From: Erwinia persicina
GTDB taxonomy: Bacteria > Pseudomonadota > Gammaproteobacteria > Enterobacterales > Enterobacteriaceae
Assembly: GCF_014838825.1 (NCBI RefSeq)
Contig: NZ_JACYMO010000001.1
Location: forward strand, 822,829-886,828
DNA: 64,000 bases
Direction of reading: 5' to 3'
The translations under genes were made by a program, and so were the position numbers. Positions within the stretch are counted from its first letter, which is position 1, and every line of letters begins with the position of its first letter. Below are positions 27,011 to 36,275 of this stretch, one piece after another. The notes under the pieces were generated by a model. The model made no database searches. It was given only the letters and a program-made list of their open reading frames with translations, and was not told the DNA's origin.

Positions 27011-27201
27011 CAACTTGCGCGCCAGACGGCGAACAGGTACAAAGCACTGAGCAGGGTTCCTCCTGTCACCACACCGCAGTTGATCACATAAGGCGTGAGT
27101 GTAATGGCCGGAAATAACAGGGGGACAAATCCCGAAAGTGCCAACCCCCAGCCCCCCCCACCTATTACTGCATGTATTAACGTTTTAAGACTGAAATCCA
27201 T
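27010..27201 (-). CDS. Hypothetical small membrane protein (63 aa)
   Basis: Not recognised. Two hydrophobic helices separated by a turn: LIHAVIGGGGWGLALSGFVP with an unusual run of four glycines, then GVVTGGTLLSALYLFAVW. A very strong ribosome site GGAGGTGG lies upstream of the ATG at 27201, which argues that this is a true gene. It forms a two-gene unit with the next membrane protein. Small two-helix plus four-helix pairs occur in phage-type and inner-membrane accessory systems, but nothing specific supports either. Confidence 0.5.
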   Translation of the reverse strand: MDFSLKTLIHAVIGGGGWGLALSGFVPLLFPAITLTPYVINCGVVTGGTLLSALYLFAVWRAS

Positions 27202-27359
27202 TTTCCACCTCCATAACTTATTCCATTAATAAAGTAAAACCTCCTGAGCACGCCAAAAATATTACCGAAAATAAAAACTAAGATCATCACAAAATAATAA
27301 AGCAGCCGCCCTTAAATCCCGTTTTTCGGGATGGATCGCAGAATTCAAGGGGGCAGGAC

Positions 27360-29339
27360 TTATCTCCCGCTCAGTGCCGGAAAACGCTGTTGCAACCCGC
27401 TAAACAGAGCGGACATCTGCGCTTCCAGCGGCAGGTCCGCCCCCTCGCCCGCGTTGACCGCCGCAAACACCTGGTGCTTGAGAAAATGACGCCAGACTAC
27501 CGGCTGTCGGGCGAGAAACACCGTTAACAGCTGATAGCGTTCCGGTGTCCACAGGGCTTCAAAGGTGCGCCGGGCGTCCCCCACGTCGAAGTGCTCGCCA
27601 GTCCCCGCCGGCATTGCCGCACGCAGGCGCGCCGTCCCGACGTCGTCAATCTCTCCGCACTGCAGCGCCACGCCGTACTGCTCACGAGCCGCCTGCTCCG
27701 TCAGGAAGCCGCACTGTACATCCTGCAGTACCGCCTGCGCGCGGCGGTTTTTCGCCAGCCCGTAGCCGCCGGCACCCGGGCCTTTGATTGCCACCACGTC
27801 ACCCGGCCCGCAGTGGATCACATCGGTGTTCCCGTGCTCCGTCACGCGGCCATCGGCATGCTCGGTGCGAAACCATGAGGTGCTACCCGCCCGTCCGCCC
27901 GCCGCCCCGGCGGAGGAGAAGACCGAACGATTGCGGTTGCGGGCCGTAATAGTGGTATTAGGGGCAAACACCTCAAACGCCATTTCGGTCGCCAGCCCGC
28001 CGCGATACTCCCCGGCACCTGCGCTATCGGTCGCCAGACCATAGCGCAGGAACCGCACCGGGACTTCCGCTTCGTTGATCTCTATTGGCGTATTCTTCAG
28101 AAACGCCGACAGGCCGCCGGAACCGTCCGGGCCATCGTGTTTCGGTGTACCGCCCGCCCCGCCGCCTACCGGGCCGAGGGAGGCCACCACACTGCGGTTC
28201 TGGCCGTCAACGGTGCGGATATTAATGATGGAGTTCCCCCCCGGGGAGTTGGCCGGCAGCCGATCCGGCATCGCCAGGGAAAACGCGCCCACGGTAGCAA
28301 TCTGCGACATGGCACAGGTCAGGGAGCGCATGCCTACGGCCGCTGGCGCTTCACAGTTCATAATGGTGCCCGGCGGTAAAATCGCCCGCGTCGGGCGCAG
28401 CGTTCCGGCGTTCAGCAGCAGGGAACGATCCAGCGTCGACAGCACGTATGTCACCCCCACCAGCGCCAGCGGGTGACGTTCCCGCCCCCCGGTAGGCATA
28501 TTGAGGGAGGACATCAGTTGCGGATCGCTGCCGGTATAGTCCAGCACCAGGCTGTCGCCTTTCACCCGCAGCGTGACGGCAATACGGCAGGGATAACCGC
28601 CCTCGCCATCTTCGTCCGCGTAATCGGCGTAGAAGTACTCCCCGTCAGGAATGGTGCTGATAATGCCGCGCGCCTGCTGCTCGGCGTAATCGAGGATCCC
28701 CTCAACCCCGGTGAGGAAGTCCTCAATGCCAAAGCGGGCGATAATCTCCTGCACTTTGCGTTCGCCAATATTTACCGACGCAATCTGGGCGTTAAAGTCT
28801 CCCCAGTTCTGATCGGGTACACGGACGTTCAGCCGCATAATGCGCGCCACCTCTTCGTTCAGCACGCCCCCGCTGATGATCTTCAGCGGCGGGATACGGA
28901 TGCCTTCCTGCACGATCTCCGTCAGCGAGCGCGACAGCGAGGCCGGTACCGCTCCCCCCACGTCGGTGTTATGGATGTGGCCCACCACAAAACAGGTGAT
29001 TTCGCCGTCGTGGAACACCGGTTTCCAGATATGAATGTCCGGTGAATGGGTGGCCACGTTACCCGCATACGAATCGTTGGTGATGCAGATATCGCCTTCC
29101 TGATAGCCGTCAATCAGCGCCAGCACCGGGCCATAATCAATGCCGCTGTACCAGGGCGCACCAAAGCTGCGCGGTGACGCAAAGGCCATCCCGTCACGGC
29201 TGACAATCTGACAGGAAAAATCTTCCGTCTCTTTGACAAAGGTGGAGTGCGCGGTTCGCATCAGCGTAAATGCCATGGCATCGGCGGCGGCCGCGCAGTA
29301 GTTGGCGAGAATTTGCAGGTTACGTCCATCAATGGCCAT
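27360..29339 (-). CDS. Hydantoinase B/oxoprolinase family protein
   Basis: A 659-residue HyuB-type subunit. Markers: AMAFTLMRTAHSTFVKETED at the N-terminus, GDICITNDSYAGNVATHSPD, FVVGHIHNTDVGGAVPASLS, and the C-terminal glycine-rich FSSAGAAGGRAGSTSWF and VAIKGPGAGGYG. With HyuA it should form an ATP-dependent ring-opening amidase (N-methylhydantoinase or 5-oxoprolinase type) or a related carboxylase. Its start overlaps the end of hyuA by 11 bases. Second gene pair member of GNAT-hyuA-hyuB. The true substrate is not evident. Confidence 0.88.
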   Translation of the reverse strand: MAIDGRNLQILANYCAAAADAMAFTLMRTAHSTFVKETEDFSCQIVSRDGMAFASPRSFGAPWYSGIDYGPVLALIDGYQEGDICITNDSYAGNVATHSPDIHIWKPVFHDGEITCFVVGHIHNTDVGGAVPASLSRSLTEIVQEGIRIPPLKIISGGVLNEEVARIMRLNVRVPDQNWGDFNAQIASVNIGERKVQEIIARFGIEDFLTGVEGILDYAEQQARGIISTIPDGEYFYADYADEDGEGGYPCRIAVTLRVKGDSLVLDYTGSDPQLMSSLNMPTGGRERHPLALVGVTYVLSTLDRSLLLNAGTLRPTRAILPPGTIMNCEAPAAVGMRSLTCAMSQIATVGAFSLAMPDRLPANSPGGNSIINIRTVDGQNRSVVASLGPVGGGAGGTPKHDGPDGSGGLSAFLKNTPIEINEAEVPVRFLRYGLATDSAGAGEYRGGLATEMAFEVFAPNTTITARNRNRSVFSSAGAAGGRAGSTSWFRTEHADGRVTEHGNTDVIHCGPGDVVAIKGPGAGGYGLAKNRRAQAVLQDVQCGFLTEQAAREQYGVALQCGEIDDVGTARLRAAMPAGTGEHFDVGDARRTFEALWTPERYQLLTVFLARQPVVWRHFLKHQVFAAVNAGEGADLPLEAQMSALFSGLQQRFPALSGR

Positions 29340-31389
29340 GATGTGCTCCGGTTAGCGGGGTAATAATCAGGTTGCCGTACTGGTCAACATCGACCTGCAT
29401 CTGCGGCGGAACGCAGGTGGTGCAGTCATCCTGGGCAATAATCACCGGCCCGGTCAGCTGGTGTCCGGCGCGCAGCGCACTGCGGGCAACAACATCCAGC
29501 TGCCACCAGCGCCCGTCAATCCAGGCTTCAACCTGTTGCTGTACCGGAACCGGTCCGTCTGCCTCAGGCAGCGTGGTCAGGCGTGGTTTTGGCGTCGGGG
29601 AGGAGAGCACCAGCCGCAGGTTGATGAGTTGTACCGGTGCCTGCGCATCGTGATGGCCAAACAGACGGGTGTGATGAGCATCGAAGGCGCTGCGGATTGC
29701 CTGCAGGTCCCCTTCGAGCAGCCAGCATCGCTGCACGACGACATCGATTTCAAACGACTGTCCGCGATAGCGCATATCTGCCGAGAAACTGAGTTCGTAC
29801 GGCAGATCGGCACCATATTCCCGTGCCAGCCAGCCTTCCGCTTCGTCACTGAGCTGCTGCGCACTCTGCTGCAGGCGGTCACTGACCGCCGGGGTCAGGT
29901 CGCAGTACAGCGTGCGGATAAAGTCATTTTTGATATCGGCCACCAGGCCACCCAGCGCCGAAAGCACGCCTGGCGTGGGGGGCACCACCACGCCTTTCAG
30001 CTTCAGCTCACGCGCCAGGAAGCAGCCCATCATGGGCCCGGCACCGCCGAACGCCAGGAAGTAAAATTCGCGCGGATCCAGACCAAAGCGCGAGATCAGC
30101 CCGCTGGTGTCGCTGTACATGCTGGAGATCGCCAGCGCGATAATATTTTCGGCAGTTTCCTCAATGCTGATCCCCAGCGGGCCGGCCAGTTTCCCGACCG
30201 CCGCACGCGCGCCGGCGACGTCCACCTGCACCGCGTTGTAACCGAGGTCGCCATGCCCCATCAGGCCGCAGGCCGCAAAGGCATCCGTGGCGGTCGCCTC
30301 GGTGCCGCCACGGCGGAAGCAGACCGGCCCCGGCAGCGATCCGGCGCTGTCCGGGCCGACCTGCAACACCCCCAGACTGTCGATCCAGGCAATCGATCCC
30401 CCGCCCTGTCCCACCGAGGTGACAGAGACGGACGGAATATAGATCGGGAAGTCACCGATAATTTCGCCGTTGCCGTATTCCGGGCGGCCATCGATGATCA
30501 CCGCCACATCCGCGCTGGTGCCGCCGATATCCAGACTGAGCAGGCGGTCAAAACCGCAACTTTCAGCGATATAGCTCGCGCCCATCACCCCGGACGCCGT
30601 GCCAGACAGCACCATCTGCACGCACTCGGCTTTTGCCTGCGCCAGGCCCATCACCCCGCCGTTAGATTTGGTGATACGCGGCGGTACCGGTACCCCCATC
30701 GCTTTCAGCGCCCGCTCGAAGGCATCCAGATACTGGATTACCTTCGGCTGCACGTAGGCATTGATCACCGCGGTGATGGTGCGTTCATATTCGCGGATGA
30801 TCGGCCAGATCTCTGCCGAACAGGAGGTCAGCAGGTCAGGGGCGATTTCAGCCACGATCTCGCGCACCTGCGCTTCATTGCTGCCGTTGCGATAGCTGTG
30901 CAGAAGTGAGACGACAATACCCTCGCAGCCCGCCGCGCGCGCCGCCTCCACCGCATCGATGACGCTCTGGCGGTCCACCGCCTGCAGCACGTTGCCGTCG
31001 CGGTCGCTGCGCTCTCTGATGGCGAAAACGCGGTCGCGGGCGATCAGCGGGGCCGGACGGCGTGAAAACAGATCGTGAATATGTGGAATTTTGAGCCGCG
31101 CCAGCTCCAGCACATCACAGAACCCTTCCGTGGCAAACAGCGCCAGCTTCACCCCCTTGCGCTGGATCACCGCATTAACGCCGACCGTCGTGCCGTGGGT
31201 AAAGTAATGGATGTCGGCAGGATCAATCCCATCGCGCTGCGCAAACTGCGCCAGCCCGGTGGTGATCTCGCTGCCGGGGCTGTCCGGGCGTGACAGGACT
31301 TTCAGGGTACGGATGCTGTTATCACGCTCGTCCAGCAGCGCAAAATCCGTGAACGATCCGCCAATATCGACGCCAACGCGGTAGCTCAT
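29329..31389 (-). CDS. Hydantoinase A/oxoprolinase family protein
   Basis: A 686-residue HyuA-type ATPase subunit. The phosphate-binding start MSYRVGVDIGGSFTDFALLD is the family hallmark, followed by YFTHGTTVGVNAVIQRKG, LLSLDIGGTSADVAVI, VGQGGGSIAWIDSLGVLQVG, GPDSAGSLPGPVCFRRGG and FLAFGGAGPMMG. It activates a cyclic amide with ATP for HyuB to open. The start overlaps the upstream acetyltransferase stop (ATGA), tying the three genes into one transcript. Both subunits are intact. Confidence 0.9.
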   Translation of the reverse strand: MSYRVGVDIGGSFTDFALLDERDNSIRTLKVLSRPDSPGSEITTGLAQFAQRDGIDPADIHYFTHGTTVGVNAVIQRKGVKLALFATEGFCDVLELARLKIPHIHDLFSRRPAPLIARDRVFAIRERSDRDGNVLQAVDRQSVIDAVEAARAAGCEGIVVSLLHSYRNGSNEAQVREIVAEIAPDLLTSCSAEIWPIIREYERTITAVINAYVQPKVIQYLDAFERALKAMGVPVPPRITKSNGGVMGLAQAKAECVQMVLSGTASGVMGASYIAESCGFDRLLSLDIGGTSADVAVIIDGRPEYGNGEIIGDFPIYIPSVSVTSVGQGGGSIAWIDSLGVLQVGPDSAGSLPGPVCFRRGGTEATATDAFAACGLMGHGDLGYNAVQVDVAGARAAVGKLAGPLGISIEETAENIIALAISSMYSDTSGLISRFGLDPREFYFLAFGGAGPMMGCFLARELKLKGVVVPPTPGVLSALGGLVADIKNDFIRTLYCDLTPAVSDRLQQSAQQLSDEAEGWLAREYGADLPYELSFSADMRYRGQSFEIDVVVQRCWLLEGDLQAIRSAFDAHHTRLFGHHDAQAPVQLINLRLVLSSPTPKPRLTTLPEADGPVPVQQQVEAWIDGRWWQLDVVARSALRAGHQLTGPVIIAQDDCTTCVPPQMQVDVDQYGNLIITPLTGAHHGH

Positions 31390-31856
31390 GGGGTGTTGTC
31401 CTCTGGTGGGGTGGGAATAAATTCCATCAGTCGCTGTGGCTGTGCCACGGGCTGCCAGCCCGCCCGACGGTAAACGTCGTGAGCATCGTCGGTGGCCAGC
31501 ATCCAGCGTTTTATTGTTTGCAGTTCGGGATGGGTGAGCACGGTGGCGGCAAACCAGCGGCCGAGCCCTTTGCCGCGATGGGCATCATCAATCATCACGT
31601 CGCTGAGGTAAGCAAAGCGGCTGTAATCGGTGATCAGACGACCAAATCCGACCTGCTGCTGGCGGTAATAAAGACCAAAGGGCATGGATGCGGCGAGAGA
31701 TCGCTCGGTGGTTGCCAGCGACTGCCCGGCGGCCCAGTAGCTTTTTTCAGCCAGCTGGGCATGCACCCACGCGATATCCAGTTTGCGGGTATCGCTGCTT
31801 AACAGATATTCATCGCGCTGCCATTCGGCAACCACGGGGACAACCGGCTTGAGCAT
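31386..31856 (-). CDS. GNAT family N-acetyltransferase
   Basis: A 156-residue GNAT protein. Core: LSDVMIDDAHRGKGLGRWFA (motif A with the acetyl-CoA loop RGKGLG) and MLATDDAHDVYRRAGWQPV. The style resembles the YjgM/PhnO-like single-domain group. The frame is open to 32075, but AGGAGT precedes the ATG at 31856 and the upstream codons look random. First gene of the hyu operon; it may acetylate the substrate or product of HyuAB, which is guesswork. Confidence 0.8.
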   Translation of the reverse strand: MLKPVVPVVAEWQRDEYLLSSDTRKLDIAWVHAQLAEKSYWAAGQSLATTERSLAASMPFGLYYRQQQVGFGRLITDYSRFAYLSDVMIDDAHRGKGLGRWFAATVLTHPELQTIKRWMLATDDAHDVYRRAGWQPVAQPQRLMEFIPTPPEDNTP

Positions 31857-32120
31857 AGGGACTCCTGGCTCTTTTTTAGCGGATAAAAAGAGTGTAAGCC
31901 CTTTAGCAGGCGCAGTTTTTTGGTTGTGCGGGGTCAGTACGGCGTTTTGTGGGGAATTGCGGGCGGGCGGGGAAATATTCTGCCGGACGAGGGAAGCCCG
32001 CGTGCCAGGCATGGTGCTGTCGCGGGCGCGCGGCGCGCCTCTGACGTTGACCTGGACAATGGCGCACATCCTCACCTCGGGTTGACCTGAAAAAAGGGTC
32101 AGCCCGGGCGTGAAATGGGA

Positions 32121-32627
32121 CTAAAACTCGACCTGGGTGTGGCGGGTAATCAGCGACCGCAGCGGCACACTGCTTTTCATGATGGGGGACTTGATCACGA
32201 TATAACTGAAGTACTTATCAATGCCCACTTTGGCATCGAGCAGCCCTTCAATCACTTCCTGATAGTGCTCAATACTGCGGGTGATAAAGCGCAGCAGGTA
32301 GTCATACCCCCCGGTGATCAGATGGCACTCCATCAGCTCATCCACTTCGCGGATCGCATTCTCAAACTTCAGGAAATCCTCGCGGCGATGCCCGGACAGG
32401 GTCACTTCGGTGAACACCGTGACGGAATCGGTGATTTTCGTCAGATTGATATGCGCCTCATAACCGGTGATAAAACCCGCGGTTTCCAGGCGCTTGACGC
32501 GTTGCAGACAGGGGCTGGGCGAAAGCCCAACGGCATCGGCCAGGTTCACATTGCTGATACGGCCATCTTTCTGGAGCTGAACCAGAATGTTAATGTCGAT
32601 ACGGTCCAGTTTCATTAAGCCGTTCAT
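32121..32627 (-). CDS. Lrp/AsnC-family transcriptional regulator
   Basis: A 168-residue Lrp-type regulator. The N-terminal helix-turn-helix reads GRISNVNLADAVGLSPSPCL; the C-terminal RAM ligand domain has VTVFTEVTLSGHRREDFLKF, VDELMECHLITGGYDYLLRF and YFSYIVIKSPIMK. It should sense an amino acid and control the flanking hyu and aminotransferase units. GAGGGG supports the ATG at 32627. It is similar to regulators found next to catabolic aminotransferases. Confidence 0.88.
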   Translation of the reverse strand: MNGLMKLDRIDINILVQLQKDGRISNVNLADAVGLSPSPCLQRVKRLETAGFITGYEAHINLTKITDSVTVFTEVTLSGHRREDFLKFENAIREVDELMECHLITGGYDYLLRFITRSIEHYQEVIEGLLDAKVGIDKYFSYIVIKSPIMKSSVPLRSLITRHTQVEF

Positions 32628-32758
32628 AAGACCCCTCATTGGTTCACGTCACCCAACTGGTATAGCACGCTTAATCACTGAGACGCCAGTATTTTAACAT
32701 CGCGTGCTATCCGGGCGTAATTATCAATAAATGTAATAATATCAATGAGGAAGAATTA

Positions 32759-34075
32759 TCAGCCTAAACGCCCCGTGGCGCGTGCCAGGGCGATATCAAA
32801 GATATGCAGAGCCTCTTCCAGCTGCGAATCACTGGTCACCAGCGGTGCCAGGAAGCGCACGGTATTGCGGTGCAGACCACATTTGATCAGCAACAGTCCT
32901 TCCTGACAGGCGCTGTCGAGGATCTTCTGCGTCAGCGCGGCATCGGGCTTTTTGGTTTCAAAATCAATTATCTCCACCGCCTGCATAAAGCCAATGCCCC
33001 GCACTTCACCAATGCAGGCATATTTTTCTGCCAGCTGATGCAGACGCGCATTCATCTGCTGGCCGAGCTGATTCGACCGCGCCAGCAGATCGCCCTGCTC
33101 AAACAGATCGAGTACCGCCAGCGCCGCCGCACAGCCCAGTGCGTTACCGCCATAGGTGCCCCCCAGCCCGCCCGGCGCTGGCGCATCCATGATGGCCGCT
33201 TTGCCGACCACGCCAGAAATCGGCAGGCCGCCGCCGAGGCTTTTTGCCACGGTAACCAGGTCCGGCACGATGCCGCTGTGCTGGAAGCCAAACATCTTAC
33301 CGGTACGGCCAAAGCCGGTCTGCACTTCGTCGCAGATCAGCAGAATACCGTGACGCTGGGTGATCTCGCGCAGCGCCTGCATAAAGGCCGGTGACGCCGC
33401 CAGGAAGCCACCGTCACCCTGTACCGGCTCGATGATGATCGCCGCGACACGCTCCGGCAGGATCTGCACGGCGAACAGCGTATCCAGCGCGTTGAGACAG
33501 TCCTGTTCGGACACATGATGGAAGGCGTTAGGGAACGGGACGCGGTAAATATCCCCCGGGAACGGCCCAAAGTTCTGCTTATAGGGCTGGCTCATTCCGG
33601 TTAAGGTCACGCCTAATAAGGTCCGCCCGTGAAACGCACCGTCAAAAGCGATGATGCCAGGACGGCCGGTGTGTGCGCGGGCAATTTTCACCGCATTTTC
33701 TACCGCTTCGGCCCCGCTGGTGAAAAACACACTTTTAAATTCTTCACCGGCCCCAATCAGCATATTCAGACGCCGGGCCAGCTCGATATAACCCGGATAA
33801 GCGGCTACCTGGAAACAGGCATGGGATACCCGTTGCAGCTGCGCGGTGACGGCATTCACCACGGCAGGATGGTTATGGCCTACGTTTAATACGCCAATGC
33901 CGCCGACAAAATCTAAATAACGATTCCCTTCCACATCCCAGACTTCAGAACCTTTGCCTTTGGCAATCACAATCGGGTGCGCGGTGACTACGCCACGGGG
34001 AACATTTTCTGCACGCGCGTCCAGAAACAGGGCGTTATCAGAGAATGTCTGCTGTTCAGCCAGTAAATTGTGCAT
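32759..34075 (-). CDS. Class III aminotransferase, GABA transaminase-like
   Basis: A 438-residue PLP-dependent aminotransferase of the GabT/PuuE group. Key parts: DVEGNRYLDFVGGIGVLNVG, VFFTSGAEAVENAVKIARAH, FHGRTLLGVTLTGMSQPYK, EPVQGDGGFLAASPAF, LLICDEVQTGFGRTGKMF and VAKSLGGGLPISGVVGKA, where the lysine in AKSLGGG forms the PLP imine. It probably moves an omega-amino group, as of GABA, to 2-oxoglutarate, giving succinic semialdehyde for the GabD-like enzyme encoded at 47747. It is separately transcribed from its neighbours, with 131- and 138-base gaps. Confidence 0.88.
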   Translation of the reverse strand: MHNLLAEQQTFSDNALFLDARAENVPRGVVTAHPIVIAKGKGSEVWDVEGNRYLDFVGGIGVLNVGHNHPAVVNAVTAQLQRVSHACFQVAAYPGYIELARRLNMLIGAGEEFKSVFFTSGAEAVENAVKIARAHTGRPGIIAFDGAFHGRTLLGVTLTGMSQPYKQNFGPFPGDIYRVPFPNAFHHVSEQDCLNALDTLFAVQILPERVAAIIIEPVQGDGGFLAASPAFMQALREITQRHGILLICDEVQTGFGRTGKMFGFQHSGIVPDLVTVAKSLGGGLPISGVVGKAAIMDAPAPGGLGGTYGGNALGCAAALAVLDLFEQGDLLARSNQLGQQMNARLHQLAEKYACIGEVRGIGFMQAVEIIDFETKKPDAALTQKILDSACQEGLLLIKCGLHRNTVRFLAPLVTSDSQLEEALHIFDIALARATGRLG

Positions 34076-34213
34076 TGATTTGCCTCATTGACGTCAAGAT
34101 GAATAGTTGCCCTGAGCGGGCATGGGTCAAGTATCGCAATAAGCCGTCAGGGAAAGCTGCCGTTCGACGGGCGGCAGCAGCATTAACTTTCGTAATTTGT
34201 CCCAAACGTTGAA

Positions 34214-35347
34214 TTAAATTTTTACCGGCAGGGATTCCTGCACCACCGCGCAGAACCAGCGGATGCCGTACGGGATCAGCGCATCGTTAAAGTCATATTC
34301 AGAGTGATGCAGCGGGCGACTTTCCGCCGACCCCAGCCAGACATAGGCCCCGGGTGTGGCCTGCAACATAAAGGAGAAGTCTTCCGAGGTCATTGCCGGT
34401 TTAGGTGCGGGGCCGTGCTCCAGCCCGGCGCGGCGCGCGGCGTTCAGCGCCACCCGGGCTTCATGCTGACCGTTGATGGTCGCCGGATAGTAGCGATCGT
34501 AGGTCACCCGCGCCGTCAGCCCGTGTGCCGCCGTGACATGCTGCGCCAGTTCGCGCATGCGCTGTTCAATCCGATCCTGCACGCCAGCATCAAATGTGCG
34601 TACCGTCCCGCTCAGGGTCGCCTGCGCCGGGATCATATTATGGGAGAAGCCGCCGTTAATGCGCGTCACCGTCAGCACGGCGGGATCGCACGGGTCCAGA
34701 TCGCGGCTGACAATCGTATGCAGCGCCACCACCAGTTCACTGGTGGCCAGCAGCGTATCGCCGGTCAGCTGCGGCTGGGCAGCATGGCCGCCGCCGCCCT
34801 CCACGGTGATACTGAAGGCATCGCCAGCGGCCATAATCGGCCCTGGCCGGGTCTGTACCGTGCCCAGCGGCAGCTGCGGCCAGTTATGAATGGCATAGAC
34901 CGCGTCACAGGGAAAGCGGGTAAACAGGCCGTCGTCGATCATCGCCTGCGCCCCGGCCAGCCCCTCCTCCGCCGGCTGGAAGATAAAACAGACCGTACCG
35001 TCAAAACTGCTCTCCGCCGCCAGCGCCTGAGCGGCCCCCAGCAGCATAACGGTGTGGCCGTCATGCCCGCAGGCGTGGCAGACATCGGGCTGACGGCTCT
35101 TCCATGGCTGACTGCCGTTATCGGCCATCGGCAACGCATCCATATCGGCGCGCAGGCCAACCGTACGTGTGCTGCTGCCGCGCTTCAGGACGCCGACCAC
35201 GCCGGTTTTACCAATGCCCTGATGAACCTCCAGCCCCAGGCGGGTGAGGAACTCAACCACCAGCGCGCTGGTGCGGTGCTCCTGATAACCCAGTTCGGGG
35301 TGCTGATGAATATCGCGCCGGAGCGCCACTAATGCGGCAAGATCCAT
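34214..35347 (-). CDS. M20 family amidohydrolase (hippurate hydrolase-like)
   Basis: A 377-residue M20D peptidase-like amidohydrolase. Metal ligands are visible in VCHACGHDGHTVMLLGAAQA and in FIFQPAEEGLAGAQAMID; IHQHPELGYQEHRTS is the usual N-terminus and AMTSEDFSFMLQATPG the C-terminal metal motif. Relatives remove acyl groups from amino acids (hippurate, N-acetyl or indole conjugates). The ATG at 35347 lies one base after the stop of the dehydrogenase gene and has AAAGGA upstream. It is the last gene of the long catabolic operon. Confidence 0.87.
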   Translation of the reverse strand: MDLAALVALRRDIHQHPELGYQEHRTSALVVEFLTRLGLEVHQGIGKTGVVGVLKRGSSTRTVGLRADMDALPMADNGSQPWKSRQPDVCHACGHDGHTVMLLGAAQALAAESSFDGTVCFIFQPAEEGLAGAQAMIDDGLFTRFPCDAVYAIHNWPQLPLGTVQTRPGPIMAAGDAFSITVEGGGGHAAQPQLTGDTLLATSELVVALHTIVSRDLDPCDPAVLTVTRINGGFSHNMIPAQATLSGTVRTFDAGVQDRIEQRMRELAQHVTAAHGLTARVTYDRYYPATINGQHEARVALNAARRAGLEHGPAPKPAMTSEDFSFMLQATPGAYVWLGSAESRPLHHSEYDFNDALIPYGIRWFCAVVQESLPVKI

Positions 35348-35348
35348 A

Positions 35349-36275
35349 TCAGTATCCTTTTTCACGATCGACCACGCCGATCATCGGTTCACCACGCTCA
35401 AAGCGACGAATATTGTCCAGCAGCGCCTCCACCGCACTCTCGGGCTGCGTCTGGCTGGCGATATGAGGTGTCAGCCAGACGGCCGGATGCTGCCAGAAGG
35501 CATGACCGGGCGGCAGCGGTTCCGGTGCCGTGACATCCACCACCGCTGCCCGCAGCTGCTGGCTGTCGAGGGCGCGGATTAAATCGTCATGGTCGAGCTG
35601 CGCGCCGCGCCCGACCTGTACCAGCGCCGCGCCACGGGGTAACTGGCTGAACAGATCCGCATTGAGCATCCCTTCGGTGCTGGCGGTGAGCGGCAGCAGG
35701 CAGATCAGAATGTCGGTGCGCGCAAGGAACTCGCCCAGGCGGTCACTGCCCGCATAGCACTGTACGCCCGGCAGGTCGCGCGGCGACCGGCTCCAGCCCG
35801 CGCAGTCAAAGCCCAGGGCCACCAGCGGCTGCAGCACCGCTTCGCCCAGCGTGCCCAGCCCCATCACGCCTATGCGGCGGCTGGCAGCGGTGTGTACGCT
35901 GTGCGCCTGCCAGAGGCCCTCCCGCTGCTGTTGCAGATAGCGCGGCATATCACGGTGCAGGCCCAGCACGGCAAAGGTGACATATTCCACCATCCCGCGG
36001 GTCAGGCCCGGTTCGATCATCCGCACCACCGGCAGCGTCGGTGGCAGGCTGGCATAGTCAAACTGATCGGCCCCTGCTCCCACCGAAAACAGCACTTTCA
36101 GGTTGGGAAACTGCTGCATAATGTCATCTGGCGGTATCCACGCCACCAGGTACCCGACCTCTTCCGGATTGCCGGTGTCCGGCCACAGATGAAAGCGGGT
36201 AGCGGGTGCCCGTTCCGCCACCAGCGCGGCCCATTTTTTCCCACGTTCGGGCTCAGACTTATAGACAATGTTCAT
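35349..36275 (-). CDS. D-2-hydroxyacid dehydrogenase, GhrA-like
   Basis: A 308-residue NAD(P)-dependent enzyme. The dinucleotide motif GVMGLGTLGEAVLQPLVALG is at about residue 140; CLLPLTASTEGMLNADLFSQ and ALVQVGRGAQLDHDDLIRAL hold the catalytic arginine region and VWLTPHIASQTQPESA the catalytic histidine. It matches E. coli GhrA (glyoxylate/hydroxypyruvate reductase A) in length and pattern, but a specialised 2-oxoacid substrate is likely given its operon. The ATG overlaps the upstream stop (TGATG). Confidence 0.82.
   Translation of the reverse strand: MNIVYKSEPERGKKWAALVAERAPATRFHLWPDTGNPEEVGYLVAWIPPDDIMQQFPNLKVLFSVGAGADQFDYASLPPTLPVVRMIEPGLTRGMVEYVTFAVLGLHRDMPRYLQQQREGLWQAHSVHTAASRRIGVMGLGTLGEAVLQPLVALGFDCAGWSRSPRDLPGVQCYAGSDRLGEFLARTDILICLLPLTASTEGMLNADLFSQLPRGAALVQVGRGAQLDHDDLIRALDSQQLRAAVVDVTAPEPLPPGHAFWQHPAVWLTPHIASQTQPESAVEALLDNIRRFERGEPMIGVVDREKGY

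Noticed and set aside
29461..30909. Long plus-strand open frame antisense to the hydantoinase A gene
   Set aside because: GC-rich coding sequence gives long open antisense frames; the composition is Arg/Gln/His-rich, without recognisable motifs, and the sense gene is unambiguous.
31992..32007. Sigma-54 promoter before the hyu operon
   Set aside because: TGGCACG fits the -24 element, but the required GC at -12 spacing is missing.
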